From the NCBI GenBank assembly GCA_965279295.1, contig CBDIHQ010000012.1: DNA of 64,000 bases; one strand, written 5' to 3'. This document shows positions 24,381-33,294 of this stretch, piece after piece. The stretch is from Aquabacter sp965279295 (lineage in GTDB: Bacteria; Pseudomonadota; Alphaproteobacteria; Rhizobiales; Xanthobacteraceae). The notes under the pieces were generated by a model, which saw only the letters and a program-made list of their open reading frames with translations, was not told the origin of the DNA and made no database searches. A program made the translations under genes and the position numbers. Numbering within the stretch: position 1 is the first letter of the stretch; each line of letters begins with the position of its first letter.

Positions 24381-25385
24381 TCAGGTCGCACGTTCCGGTG
24401 CTGGAGTGTTGGATACTTGCTCGCGGAAATCGGTCTTCAACGACCAGTCCCTCAAGGCTTCCGTCAGGCTGAAGGCGTATCCGAACCCTCGGGAGACCAG
24501 GAAGCCGGGATAGACGTTCGTCGATTTCACCAGCTTTGTCACACGCGCCCTGTTGATGCCGGTCTCCAGACCGGCCCGCGCGAGGGCCTCGAACACCATG
24601 GCGAGGCCCATCATCGCCGGCTTGGGCACCATAAACGGCGGGCGGGGGAAGTGCGCGGCCTGATGGAACGCCTCGCAAATCTGTTCGATGGTAAAGCGAT
24701 CCGGGTAGGCGAAATTGAACAGAACCCGCTCATCGGGGAGTTGTAGGGCGAAGTCGATGGCGCGGGTCAGGTCTCCCACGTACCCGCACGCCTTGATCGT
24801 GTCCTTGCGGCCGGGATAGACGAACAGCCGGCTCCGAAGCTTTTTCGCCAGACGGGTAAAATTGCCGCCCTCATAGGGTCCGAACACCACGGCGGGGCGG
24901 ATCGTTATCAGACGCCGACCCGGCGCCGCGCCCTGCCAGGCAAGATGGATCGCCTCCGCTTGAAGCTTGGACTTGCCGTAGGCGGATTCAGGGTGCGTGG
25001 CGCTGGCTTCGTCCACCAGATCCTCGGTCGGTCCGTAGACCGAGATGGAACTGGTGAAGACGAGCGTGTCGGCGCCGATGCGGGTGCAATAGGCGGTGAT
25101 ATTCTCCGCGCCGCTCAGGTTGGTGTCGTAATATTCGTGGTCGGGGTGGCCGGGGGTGCGGTGAACCGCGGCCAGATTGACCACCGGCGAGGTCGAAACC
25201 CCTGCGGGCAGGGTGATGGGTTTGCGGACATCGCAATAGATATAGTCGGCCATCGCGTGCTGCCAGCCTGGAGGCGCAATGTCGGCGATGAGGACGCGTC
25301 GCCCGTTGGCGATGAACTGACGGGCCAGATGGCGACCGATAAAGCCGCTTCCACCGAAGATGACGACCTGATCAGACGATTTCAC
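24381..25385 (-). CDS. NAD-dependent epimerase/dehydratase (extended SDR)
   Basis: From GTG 25385 the 334-residue product begins VKSSDQVVIFGGSGFIGRHLARQF, the Rossmann nucleotide motif. It has FTSSISVYGPTEDL and the catalytic pair in SAYGKSKLQAEAI, then IRPAVVFGPYEGGNF as in UDP-sugar 4-epimerases and related enzymes. The frame is open upstream to 25646, but that stretch has no similarity to the fold and would cross the divergent promoter region. As the first gene of the minus arm it probably supplies or modifies a nucleotide sugar for the polysaccharide. The substrate is not clear. Confidence 0.82.
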   Translation of the reverse strand: MKSSDQVVIFGGSGFIGRHLARQFIANGRRVLIADIAPPGWQHAMADYIYCDVRKPITLPAGVSTSPVVNLAAVHRTPGHPDHEYYDTNLSGAENITAYCTRIGADTLVFTSSISVYGPTEDLVDEASATHPESAYGKSKLQAEAIHLAWQGAAPGRRLITIRPAVVFGPYEGGNFTRLAKKLRSRLFVYPGRKDTIKACGYVGDLTRAIDFALQLPDERVLFNFAYPDRFTIEQICEAFHQAAHFPRPPFMVPKPAMMGLAMVFEALARAGLETGINRARVTKLVKSTNVYPGFLVSRGFGYAFSLTEALRDWSLKTDFREQVSNTPAPERAT

Positions 25386-25761
25386 AACCAAACTCTGCGT
25401 TTTCCAACCTAAGCGGATCTCGAAGTTAGCCCAACTGCTACCAGCCGGCTTAGCGCGGGAAAAGGTAAATCGTTGCCGCCCAGTGCAAATATCCAGGCTC
25501 ACCCAGGGGCAAAGGTCACGTCTTAATCGCTGTCCATAGAGGGCATCGGTCGCCCAACTTGAGGCTGTGCATGGGGCGCCAGTTTGCCTATTATTGTCGG
25601 AAACGGGGGCCCTTGTGAGCGCAAAGGTCTGGTGCGTCGGGGCCACACTTGAAATTTTTGTGCCGGACGGTAGGTTTTTTGAGTATCCCTGCGCGGTATG
25701 CTTCGCTTAATAGGTGTGAGGGCATTCTGCACCGCAGAGCTTAATTCCAATGGGGCGCGTC
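25386..25761. other. Divergent intergenic region between the two polysaccharide operons
   Basis: About 375 bp without a supportable gene separate the minus-strand sugar operon from the plus-strand export operon. The right half (about 25640-25745) is comparatively AT-rich with T-runs and is the likeliest place for the promoter of the small secreted protein. I see no convincing operator palindrome here. Confidence 0.5.
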
Positions 25762-26229
25762 ATGGTCACCAAGATTCGTGCGATTTTGATCGCTCTCGTT
25801 GCGATCGGCCTCTGGAGCGCGGCTTCGGTCCCGGCTTCGGCGCAGTCCGGTAACGTTAGGGTTGCGACCGCAGCGGCGGCGCGGACCCAGGTTGCCTCCA
25901 TGTTCGCTTCCGCGAACGCCGCTTTCAACGCTCCGGGCGCGACGGAAGCTCAGAAGGCACAGATCGCGAGCGCGCTTGCTCAGCAGATCGCCGTGCTCGC
26001 CCTGACCAATCCTGCGTTTTCCTCGGACATCGCTTCCGCGGTGGCCGCGCAGCCGACGAGTGCTCTGAAGACCGCCGTGGTCGCGGCTATTCCCAGCGCT
26101 TTGACGGCTGCTGCCGCCGGTGATGCCGGCGCCTCCTCTACCGCTGCGTCGTTCCTTTCCAACCTGAGTTCGGCCCTTGCGTCGAGTTCATCTCCGAGCG
26201 GCGGTGGCGGTTCGCTCAGCCCGACGTGA
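25762..26229 (+). CDS. Small exported Ala/Ser-rich protein of unknown function
   Basis: From ATG 25762 (a Met four codons upstream is the alternative) the 155-residue product has a clean signal peptide (MVTKIRAILIALVAIGLWSAASVPASA) and a mature part made mostly of Ala, Ser, Thr, Val and Gln. This is arranged as several amphipathic helical stretches, with a Ser/Gly tail (SSSPSGGGGSLSPT). There are no Cys residues. I do not recognise a family. It sits alone at the head of the export arm of the polysaccharide locus and is followed by its own stem-loop terminator, so it could be transcribed strongly and separately. A periplasmic or surface role linked to the polysaccharide is inferred from position only. 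Confidence 0.75.
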   Translation: MVTKIRAILIALVAIGLWSAASVPASAQSGNVRVATAAAARTQVASMFASANAAFNAPGATEAQKAQIASALAQQIAVLALTNPAFSSDIASAVAAQPTSALKTAVVAAIPSALTAAAAGDAGASSTAASFLSNLSSALASSSSPSGGGGSLSPT

Positions 26230-26292
26230 TCGCCGCTTGGTTGCGATCTACCTGCTGAAGTGATACTCGGCGACGAAGCTTTCGGTGTTTTG

Positions 26293-26320
26293 ATGAGGCG
26301 GCTTTCCAAAGCTGCCTCAT
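26293..26320 (+). terminator. Stem-loop after the small secreted protein gene
   Basis: A 12-13 bp stem (26293-26305 with 26308-26320, one G-T wobble) has a very short loop and is followed by ttgtctt. It lies 64 bases after the stop of the secreted protein gene and about 180 bases before the Wza-like gene, so it may separate the two transcripts. Confidence 0.6.
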
Positions 26321-26501
26321 TGTCTTGAGAGCGGGTCGAAATGGGCACCAGTCGGGGTGTCTTGGCTCGTCTTGGATTGCAGCATTAACTTAGGCTTCGG
26401 CTTTAAGTGATATGTTGGTTGCCGAGAATGGCCTTACGCGCGCCTCTGGTCGCGTGTTTCCGAGGTCTGGTCGGCGAGTGAGGCAGCAATTGAATTTGGC
26501 A

Positions 26502-27077
26502 ATGCGCGTCCTTCGCCTGACCTTGGGCCTTATGCTTGCCGTATGGCTGGCGGGCTGCTCGACCTCCGCCATCGACAATGCCCCGATGGCGCAGCCGAGC
26601 GAGGCGAGCCTCCCGTCATCTGCCCTGACCTTGTCACCCGGCGACACCATTCGCATCACGGTCTTCAACGAGTCATCGCTCACCGGCACCTATCAACTCG
26701 ACGATGACGGCTTTGTATCGCTGCCGCTCGCCGGCACGGTGAAGGCAGCCGGCATGACGCGGGCGGATTTTGAGAAGCTTCTCGCCACCAAGCTGCGCGG
26801 CGATTATCTCACCAATCCCAAGATCACGGTCGAGATTGCGAGCTTCCGCCCGTATTTCATTCTCGGCGAAGTCGAGAAGCCGGGTCAGTATAATTACACC
26901 AGCAATCTGAATGTCATGAGCGCCATGGCTGTGGCGGGCGGCCCGACCTATCGGGCCAGCCAGAACGAAGTCCTTATCCAGCGCGGCGGCAAGGGCGATT
27001 TCAAGAAATTCCCATTGAATCCGACGGTCATGATATATCCCGGTGACTTGATTCGTGTTCCCGAGCGGTTCTTTTAA
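26502..27077 (+). CDS. Wza-like polysaccharide export lipoprotein
   Basis: The 191-residue product has a lipoprotein signal peptide (MRVLRLTLGLMLAVWLAGC, lipobox LAGC with Cys19), a Poly_export domain (LSPGDTIRITVFNESSLTGTYQLDDDGFVSLPLAGTVKAAGMT) and one SLBB-type segment (YFILGEVEKPGQYNY). It should sit in the outer membrane as part of the export channel. It is short: E. coli Wza has about 380 residues with a C-terminal helical barrel that is absent here, as in many rhizobial export proteins. ATG 26502 gives the best signal peptide; GTG 26478 is an alternative. Confidence 0.88.
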   Translation: MRVLRLTLGLMLAVWLAGCSTSAIDNAPMAQPSEASLPSSALTLSPGDTIRITVFNESSLTGTYQLDDDGFVSLPLAGTVKAAGMTRADFEKLLATKLRGDYLTNPKITVEIASFRPYFILGEVEKPGQYNYTSNLNVMSAMAVAGGPTYRASQNEVLIQRGGKGDFKKFPLNPTVMIYPGDLIRVPERFF

Positions 27078-27149
27078 GGGCAGCGTATTTATGCTGCGTG
27101 TCGACGCCCTGGTCGGGCGTTCCTGAAGGAGTGCTCCACGGAGTTCAGG

Positions 27150-28595
27150 ATGTCCTTGGAAATGGCGCCTAACGAATCAGATCTGCCTTCGGGGAGACGG
27201 GCGACGCATTTCGCATCCAAATGGGTCCCGCGCATCGTCGTGCCGACGGTGGCGGTTTTATCGGATGTCTTGGCGATCGCGCTGTGCGCTGCATTCGCCT
27301 ACACCCTTTATTTTGGCCTCGACAGCTCCTCTCTGGAGCTTGGAAACTTTCTCCGCACGGCAACGCTTTCCGGCGGTATCTTCATCTTCATCATGCTGCG
27401 CTCCGATTATTATCGGATGCACACGTTCCTGTCGAAGGGAACCAATATAAAGCTCATCGCTGTGCGTTGGGTCGGCTCTCTGTTTCTGCTTTTCCTCATC
27501 CTGTTTTTGTTTAAGCAGGGCGCCGAGATCTCCCGCGTCTGGACGCTTCTGTTTTCGATCCTGGTATTTCCGTGCCTCGTCGCGACGAATACGTTCCGTC
27601 GCCGCATGACGCTCTGGTTGATTGCCCACGGCTATTTGGCGCCCACCAATCTGGTGGTGATCGGAGTGGAGGGGGAGGTCGATCGTCTGCCCTCGCCGGA
27701 GCAGATCGGCCAGGCCGGGGCCAATTTCGTCGGCCCATTCCACCTTTCAGCTTCGCGTGAGAACGACAAGGCGACGGTCGCGAACGCGATGAGCGCGGCG
27801 CGCTACATGCGCGCCGAGGCCATTATCCTTGCGGTCCCGTGGGCCGAGAAGGAGCGGATTGCCGACATTCGCGGCATGCTGCGCGCGATCCCGCTTCCGG
27901 TTCAGCTTTTGCCGGATTCGATGACCGCGGACCTGCTCCGCGCGCCCGAAGTCCAGCTGGGTTTTTCCTCGGCTTACGAACTCCAGCGCGAACCGTTGAC
28001 CGCCACGGAGCAATTGCTGAAGCGGACCATGGATCTGGTGGTCGCCGGCTCCATGCTCGTCCTGCTGTCACCGCTCATGTTGATCGCGGCCGTGCTCATC
28101 AAGCTGGACAGCCGGGGGCCGGTCTTGTTTCGCCAGCGGCGAAGCGGCTTCGATGGTCAGGTCTTCCAGATCTACAAATTCCGCACCATGCGGGTGCTGG
28201 ACGACGGCGATGTGGTTGTCCAGGCCAGCCGTGGCGACAGCCGCGTCACCCGGATCGGCGGTCTCCTGCGGGCCTCCAGCTTTGACGAATTGCCTCAACT
28301 TCTGAACGTCTTAGCCGGGCATATGTCCCTCGTTGGCCCGCGTCCCCATGCGCTCGCGCACAATGATTATTATGAGAAGCTGGTCGCGCAGTACGCGTTC
28401 CGCCATCACATGAAGCCTGGCATTACCGGGTTGGCTCAGGTGAGCGGGTTGCGGGGGGAAACGCCCCACCTGTCCCAGATGGAGGCGCGGGTCCAGCGCG
28501 ACATCGAATATGTCTCCTCCTGGAGCCTGATGCGCGACGTCGGCATTCTCTTGCGGACGGTCTATGTCGTGTGCCGCCTGCGAAATGCGTTCTGA
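27150..28595 (+). CDS. Polyprenyl-phosphate hexose-1-phosphate transferase (WcaJ/ExoY type)
   Basis: The 481-residue protein has about five N-terminal membrane segments, a CoA-binding-like central domain (about 150-270), and a C-terminal bacterial sugar transferase domain from about residue 285. In that domain KRTMDLVVAGSMLVLLSPLML, GPVLFRQRRSGFDGQVFQIYKFRTM, SFDELPQLLNVLAGHMSLVGPRP and KPGITGLAQVSGLRGET are all intact. It transfers the first sugar phosphate, usually glucose or galactose, to undecaprenyl phosphate at the inner membrane and so starts repeat-unit synthesis. It follows the Wza-like gene by 72 bp and precedes the Wzy/ligase-like gene by 6 bp. Confidence 0.93.
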   Translation: MSLEMAPNESDLPSGRRATHFASKWVPRIVVPTVAVLSDVLAIALCAAFAYTLYFGLDSSSLELGNFLRTATLSGGIFIFIMLRSDYYRMHTFLSKGTNIKLIAVRWVGSLFLLFLILFLFKQGAEISRVWTLLFSILVFPCLVATNTFRRRMTLWLIAHGYLAPTNLVVIGVEGEVDRLPSPEQIGQAGANFVGPFHLSASRENDKATVANAMSAARYMRAEAIILAVPWAEKERIADIRGMLRAIPLPVQLLPDSMTADLLRAPEVQLGFSSAYELQREPLTATEQLLKRTMDLVVAGSMLVLLSPLMLIAAVLIKLDSRGPVLFRQRRSGFDGQVFQIYKFRTMRVLDDGDVVVQASRGDSRVTRIGGLLRASSFDELPQLLNVLAGHMSLVGPRPHALAHNDYYEKLVAQYAFRHHMKPGITGLAQVSGLRGETPHLSQMEARVQRDIEYVSSWSLMRDVGILLRTVYVVCRLRNAF

Positions 28596-28601
28596 ACGCT
28601 C

Positions 28602-30098
28602 ATGAGTGCAAAGCCACGCCCCGCCGGAACCGGCGGAAAAAGCTCGTCTGACGGCCTGCGCACCGCAGCGTCGTCCCGGCGATCCGAGCCGGCGATGTCG
28701 GGAAGCGACGCGATTTTCCTGGCATTTGTGATCTTGCTCGCCTGGGCGCCGTTCTGGCTCGGCGGCAACCGGCCGCTGGCGTGGATGATCAATTCCATCG
28801 GTTGGTCGGTTCTGCTTCTTGCCTATGAGGGCATGCTGAGCGTCGGGCGGAGATCTTACCCCATCCCGCTTTCCCGCATGGCGTTCCCCGTGGCGGCCTT
28901 CTGCGTGATGGTGATCTGGGGGCTCGTGCAGAGCATTCCAGGCGTTCCCGCGTTCATGCAGAACCCGATCTGGGGAGCAGCCGGAGAGGCGTTACGGACC
29001 CCCGTGGCCGGCGCTGTGTCGATCGATCCCGACACCACCAAGCTCGCGCTGCTGACCCTGCTGCCTCCGATCGCCGCCTTCTGGCTCGCCCTTCACCTGT
29101 GCCGCGACGGGCGACGCGCCCACCTCCTGGTTTTGGCGGTCGCGGGAATAACCGGGCTTTATGCGCTCTACGCCATCGTCGCCTATTATTTCTTCCCGAC
29201 GAAGCTGCTCTGGATGGAGCGGCTCTATTACCTCTACTGGGCCACCTCCACGTTTGTTAATCGCAACAATTACGCCACCTACGCGGGCATTGGGCTCATC
29301 GCCAGCGTCTCCGCTTTGTTCAGCCTGTTCTCGGCGAACTCTTATATCGGGATCAACTGGAAGCAGCGGGTGACGCTGCTGCTGACGCGGCAGGCTTTGC
29401 TGCCCGTCGCTCTGCTGGCCGCGCTCGCGGCCAATGGTATTGCGCTCATGCTGTCCGGGTCCCGCGCCGGCATTGCGTCGACGTTCTTCGGTCTGGTGTG
29501 TTGGTATTTCCTTCAGATGCTTCGGTCGGGCTTCCGCATCGTCCTGATCGTGGCGCTTTTTATATTGAGCCTCGCCATTCTCAGCGTATTGCTAAGCTTT
29601 GACGACATATTGCGCCTTCGCTTGCAAGGCGAAGGCGTGGTGGACGAGATCAGATGGTCTCTCTTCCGCCTCTCTCTGCAGGCAATCACCGATCAGCCCT
29701 GGCTCGGATTCGGATATGGAACCTTTCAAGATGCGTTTCGCATCTACCGCGATGCGAGCCTTTGGGGTGCAGGCGTCATTGATAAGGCACATAATACATA
29801 TATCGAGGCGGCGCTGGGGCTTGGGCTACCGGTGTTTCTCGTGGTGATGGCTGCCGCAGGCATGCTAGTGTGGCGATGCGTTCACGGCGCGCTCACCCGA
29901 AGGCAGGATGCGGAAGTCCCCATGTTGGCCGCCGCGGTGTGTGCCTTGGTGGGCGCGCATGCGCTTGTGGACTTCAGCTTGCAAATGCAGGGTTTGGCAG
30001 TGACATTCGCGGCGATTTTGGGGGCAGGGGTCAGTCAGTCTTGGTCTCGGTCCGAGCCGGGTGGCGCGCGGCCCAATGATGCCCGCCGTTCGCGTTGA
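28602..30098 (+). CDS. O-antigen ligase/Wzy polymerase-like membrane protein
   Basis: This 498-residue protein has about 11-12 hydrophobic segments and the Wzy_C hallmarks: FVNRNNYATYAG, LMLSGSRAG and a periplasmic loop with LGFGYGTFQDAFR ... KAHNTYIEAALGLG, where the conserved Arg and His of ligases and polymerases lie. Together with the flippase in the minus arm it is the best candidate for the Wzy polymerase of this locus, but ligases (WaaL type) share the motifs. The N-terminal ~30 residues are basic and Ser-rich before the first helix; Met32 is an alternative start. Confidence 0.88.
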   Translation: MSAKPRPAGTGGKSSSDGLRTAASSRRSEPAMSGSDAIFLAFVILLAWAPFWLGGNRPLAWMINSIGWSVLLLAYEGMLSVGRRSYPIPLSRMAFPVAAFCVMVIWGLVQSIPGVPAFMQNPIWGAAGEALRTPVAGAVSIDPDTTKLALLTLLPPIAAFWLALHLCRDGRRAHLLVLAVAGITGLYALYAIVAYYFFPTKLLWMERLYYLYWATSTFVNRNNYATYAGIGLIASVSALFSLFSANSYIGINWKQRVTLLLTRQALLPVALLAALAANGIALMLSGSRAGIASTFFGLVCWYFLQMLRSGFRIVLIVALFILSLAILSVLLSFDDILRLRLQGEGVVDEIRWSLFRLSLQAITDQPWLGFGYGTFQDAFRIYRDASLWGAGVIDKAHNTYIEAALGLGLPVFLVVMAAAGMLVWRCVHGALTRRQDAEVPMLAAAVCALVGAHALVDFSLQMQGLAVTFAAILGAGVSQSWSRSEPGGARPNDARRSR

Positions 30099-30139
30099 AC
30101 GAACGCGTGTGGCTTGAGATTTCGGGAACGTAACAAACC

Positions 30140-32416
30140 ATGCTGATGCAAGTCGAACCGCAAGTGCAGGAGGAGGTCCAGCCGGGCGCGGCTGCCTTCC
30201 ATATCGGCCTGTCGTTCCTGGGTCGCCGATGGAAGATGATCCTCGCCTACACGGCCGCAACCGTGGTCTTTGCGTTGGTGGTGCTGTTCTCGCTGACACC
30301 CTATTACACCGCGACCACCCAGATATTGCTGAACCAATCCGACACAAAGAGCAGTGGCGCGGATTCCGTTCTCAGCCAGATCATTCCCAACAGTTCGATC
30401 ATCGACAGCCAGATCAATCTGATCACCTCGACATCGCTTCTGCGACGGGTCGTCATAAAGCAGAAGCTGGCGGAAGATCCGGACTTCGGCGCGCCCAGTT
30501 CCCCCTCCTTGATGGGGACGATCCTGCGCACGGTCATGTCGCTGTTTTCGTCTTCGGAGACGGACGTCAGCACTGACGGCAACAATGCGGCCCAAAAGGC
30601 GGAGCTTCTGGCGACCCAACGCCTCGTCCGGGCGATCAAGGCGACCCGTGTGAAGACCACGTATGTGATCGAGGTTGCGGTCACAACCAAGAGTGCCTCC
30701 AAGTCGGCGCGCCTCGCAAACGCGGTCGCGGAAGCCTATGCCTCGGATCAGTTGGAAGCCCGTTATGAGACGGCCCAGCGCGCGTCCGTCTGGCTCAGCG
30801 ACCGCTTGAGTACTCTGAGCGACCAGTTGCGGGACTCCGAGGCAGCGGTTGCCGCGTTCCGCAAAGAGCACAACCTCGTCACCCTCAACTCGGGTACGAT
30901 CAATGAGCAGCAGCTTTCCGAGCTAAACGTCAAGCTCGCGACAGCACGGGCAGAGACGGCGGCTGCGGCTGCGCGCTATGACCAGGTGGTGGCGGCGCGT
31001 CAGCGGGGCGCCAATCCCGCCTCCTTGCCCGACGTGATGCGTTCCTCGGTGATCTCGGACCTGCGGCGACAAGAGGCCGAGGTTACGCGCAAGGAGGCCG
31101 ACCTTGTCGCGCGCTACGGGGGACGCCACCCCATGGTGGTCAATGTCCGCGCCGAGGCAGCGGACATCCAGGGGGCGATCAAGGCCGAGACGCAGCGCAT
31201 CCTCGACACCATCAGCCATTCCTACGATGTCGCGAAAGCTCAGCAGGCATCGCTCGAGCAGAACATCGCCATGCTGACCGGCCAGACCGGTGTCGACGGC
31301 GCGGTCTCGGTGCGGCTTCGTGAATTGCAGCGAATATCCGAAGCCAACCGGTCGCTCTATGAGAACTTCCTGTCGCGGGCGAAGCTGACGGGCGAATATG
31401 TGACATTCGAGGCGCCGGAAAGCCGCATCATCAGCATGGCCGTGCCCCCCGCCTCCTCGAGCTATCCGCCGAAGCTGTTGGGCATCCTTCTGTCCGTCGT
31501 TCTGGGCCTGGTGATCGGGCTGGTTGCGGCGATCATCGTGGAACTGCTCAACACCGGCTTCACCATGGCGAGCCAGGTGACAGAGACGCTGGGCGTTTCG
31601 ATCCTCGCCCGGATTCCGGTCGTGCAGGAACTCAACGGCCCGGTCCGGTCGAAGGACGAGGCCGATAAGGGGTGGGGACGCCGGCGCTTCGCGCAGCGGC
31701 GCGAAAACAGTCAGGCGATCGCGAAGTTTCTCGTCGAGAACCCGCTGTCGAACTACAGCGAGGCTGTGCGGACGTTGCGGACCGGCCTGCACATGAGCGA
31801 CGTGGATCGTCCGCCTAAGCTCATCATGGTCACGTCAGCCATTCCCGGCGAGGGCAAGTCGACGACGATCTCAAGCCTTGCCCTGTCGTGTGCCATGTCC
31901 GGCGCCAAGACCTTGCTGATGGATTGCGATCTTCGCAAGAAGAGCGCGTCGGTCCAGTTCGGGTTGGACAAGCACCCTGGGCTGGTCGATTTCCTGCTTG
32001 GCAGCTCACCCCTAAACGAATGTATCTTCTCGGAAGAGACGTCCGGGCTTCATATTCTTCCCGGCGGCGCGGACACCCAGACGCCGCAGGATCTTCTCAC
32101 CTCTGCCCGGTTGCAAACGCTGCTCAAGGACTTGGCGAAGGAATATGATTACGTCCTGATCGATTCCCCGCCGCTCGGTCCGCTCGCCGACCCGATCATT
32201 CTGGCCAATCTGGTGGACAAGCTGTTCTTCGTGGTGCGCTGGAATCACACGCCGCGGCAGCTTTCTCGCGAGGCGCTGCAAGGCATTCGTGACCATCGGA
32301 AGATCGCCGGCGCGGTGCTGACGATGGTGGATGAGCGCGCTGCGGCGAAGTACGGCTCCTATCGCTACGGCGCCGGCTATTACGGCCATTATGCCGATTC
32401 CTATTACCGGAAATGA
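30140..32416 (+). CDS. Wzc-like polysaccharide co-polymerase and BY-kinase
   Basis: The 758-residue protein combines a Wzz/PCP domain with a cytoplasmic tyrosine kinase. There is an N-terminal helix (about residues 38-56), a long coiled-coil-rich periplasmic region (about 200-350), a Pro-rich second membrane segment (PPKLLGILLSVVLGLVIGLVAAI), and a kinase domain. The kinase has Walker A SAIPGEGKSTT at about 567-577, Walker A' LLMDCDLRKK near 592, and a C-terminal tyrosine cluster in the last ~20 residues (YGSYRYGAGYYGHYADSYY). Autophosphorylation of that cluster controls chain length and export in related proteins. No Wzb-type phosphatase is encoded nearby. Its stop overlaps the next gene (ATGA at 32413-32416). 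Confidence 0.95.
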   Translation: MLMQVEPQVQEEVQPGAAAFHIGLSFLGRRWKMILAYTAATVVFALVVLFSLTPYYTATTQILLNQSDTKSSGADSVLSQIIPNSSIIDSQINLITSTSLLRRVVIKQKLAEDPDFGAPSSPSLMGTILRTVMSLFSSSETDVSTDGNNAAQKAELLATQRLVRAIKATRVKTTYVIEVAVTTKSASKSARLANAVAEAYASDQLEARYETAQRASVWLSDRLSTLSDQLRDSEAAVAAFRKEHNLVTLNSGTINEQQLSELNVKLATARAETAAAAARYDQVVAARQRGANPASLPDVMRSSVISDLRRQEAEVTRKEADLVARYGGRHPMVVNVRAEAADIQGAIKAETQRILDTISHSYDVAKAQQASLEQNIAMLTGQTGVDGAVSVRLRELQRISEANRSLYENFLSRAKLTGEYVTFEAPESRIISMAVPPASSSYPPKLLGILLSVVLGLVIGLVAAIIVELLNTGFTMASQVTETLGVSILARIPVVQELNGPVRSKDEADKGWGRRRFAQRRENSQAIAKFLVENPLSNYSEAVRTLRTGLHMSDVDRPPKLIMVTSAIPGEGKSTTISSLALSCAMSGAKTLLMDCDLRKKSASVQFGLDKHPGLVDFLLGSSPLNECIFSEETSGLHILPGGADTQTPQDLLTSARLQTLLKDLAKEYDYVLIDSPPLGPLADPIILANLVDKLFFVVRWNHTPRQLSREALQGIRDHRKIAGAVLTMVDERAAAKYGSYRYGAGYYGHYADSYYRK

Positions 32417-33234
32417 TGCGGGCGGGTGTTCTTCTTGTCCGGGTCCTGATCGTCGCGTCATCGCTCGCGGGGATCTACCTGGGTATCGTCCTGCTTTACG
32501 CCTTCGCGCAGGAAAGCGCGGCGGAGGCTGAGATCACGCCGGATCTGGTGTTTTCCAGCCAGCGAAGCCAAAAACTCGCGGATGCTTCGGGTCATTGGCA
32601 TTCGGCCGCCGGCGCCTGGGCCATGGCGGGGTTTTCCGGCCGTGCGGCGGAAGCAAGGGCGCGCGGCGATATTCTCATCGAGCCTGTGACCGCCGCCCAG
32701 CGGGATGCGCAGGTCGCAGCGGTAAAGGCGGTTCTGGCCTTGCGCCCGACCGCGAGCGCGCTGTGGTTCGAGCTTGGGCGGCTGGAGTTCATGGAGCCGG
32801 TGCGGCTCACTGAGGCCCTCGATGCGCTTGGGATGATGCAACTGACCGCACCGCGGGAAAGTGCGTTGAGTTTCGTGCGCATCATCCTGGTCCTGCGCAA
32901 TTGGACCGGCATTCTCGCGGCGGCTTCGGAAAAGCAGGCATCCACGCTGCGCGAGTTCGTGACCCAGGATCTGGTGGCGAACGCACGCACCTATGACGCG
33001 ACCCAGCAAAGTCTTCTGCGCGCCACCGCTCAGTTTCTCCCCGTCGCGGACCAGATCATGTTGCGCGACGCCCTGCTGTCGCGCCTGGGCAAAGCCATAG
33101 CCGATCAACTCATACCGCCCCCGCCGCCGCCGGCCGTTACGCCGGCTCCTGCCGCCGCCGCGCCGCCTCCGCCTCCCACCGCTGCGCCCCCCCCTCCACC
33201 GTCTCCGGCAGCGGGTGCGGCGAAACGGCGGTGA
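32413..33234 (+). CDS. Membrane-anchored protein with Pro/Ala-rich C-terminal tail, unknown function
   Basis: The 273-residue product has one N-terminal membrane segment (VLLVRVLIVASSLAGIYLGIVLLYAF), a helical middle region rich in Ala, Leu and Arg that resembles TPR-like repeats (ALWFELGRLEFMEPVRLTEALDAL), and from about residue 235 a tail of poly-Pro and Ala runs ending in KRR. I do not recognise a family. The ATGA overlap with the Wzc-like kinase gene argues strongly for co-translation and a role in the same export machine. The Pro-rich tail could span the peptidoglycan, as in TonB-like proteins. It is the last gene of the plus arm. Confidence 0.75.
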   Translation: MMRAGVLLVRVLIVASSLAGIYLGIVLLYAFAQESAAEAEITPDLVFSSQRSQKLADASGHWHSAAGAWAMAGFSGRAAEARARGDILIEPVTAAQRDAQVAAVKAVLALRPTASALWFELGRLEFMEPVRLTEALDALGMMQLTAPRESALSFVRIILVLRNWTGILAAASEKQASTLREFVTQDLVANARTYDATQQSLLRATAQFLPVADQIMLRDALLSRLGKAIADQLIPPPPPPAVTPAPAAAAPPPPPTAAPPPPPSPAAGAAKRR

Positions 33235-33294
33235 ACTTCGGCGCGCAGTGCGCCTACGGGCCGGGACGCCGGGCGCGTCTGTGACATCAGGCGA

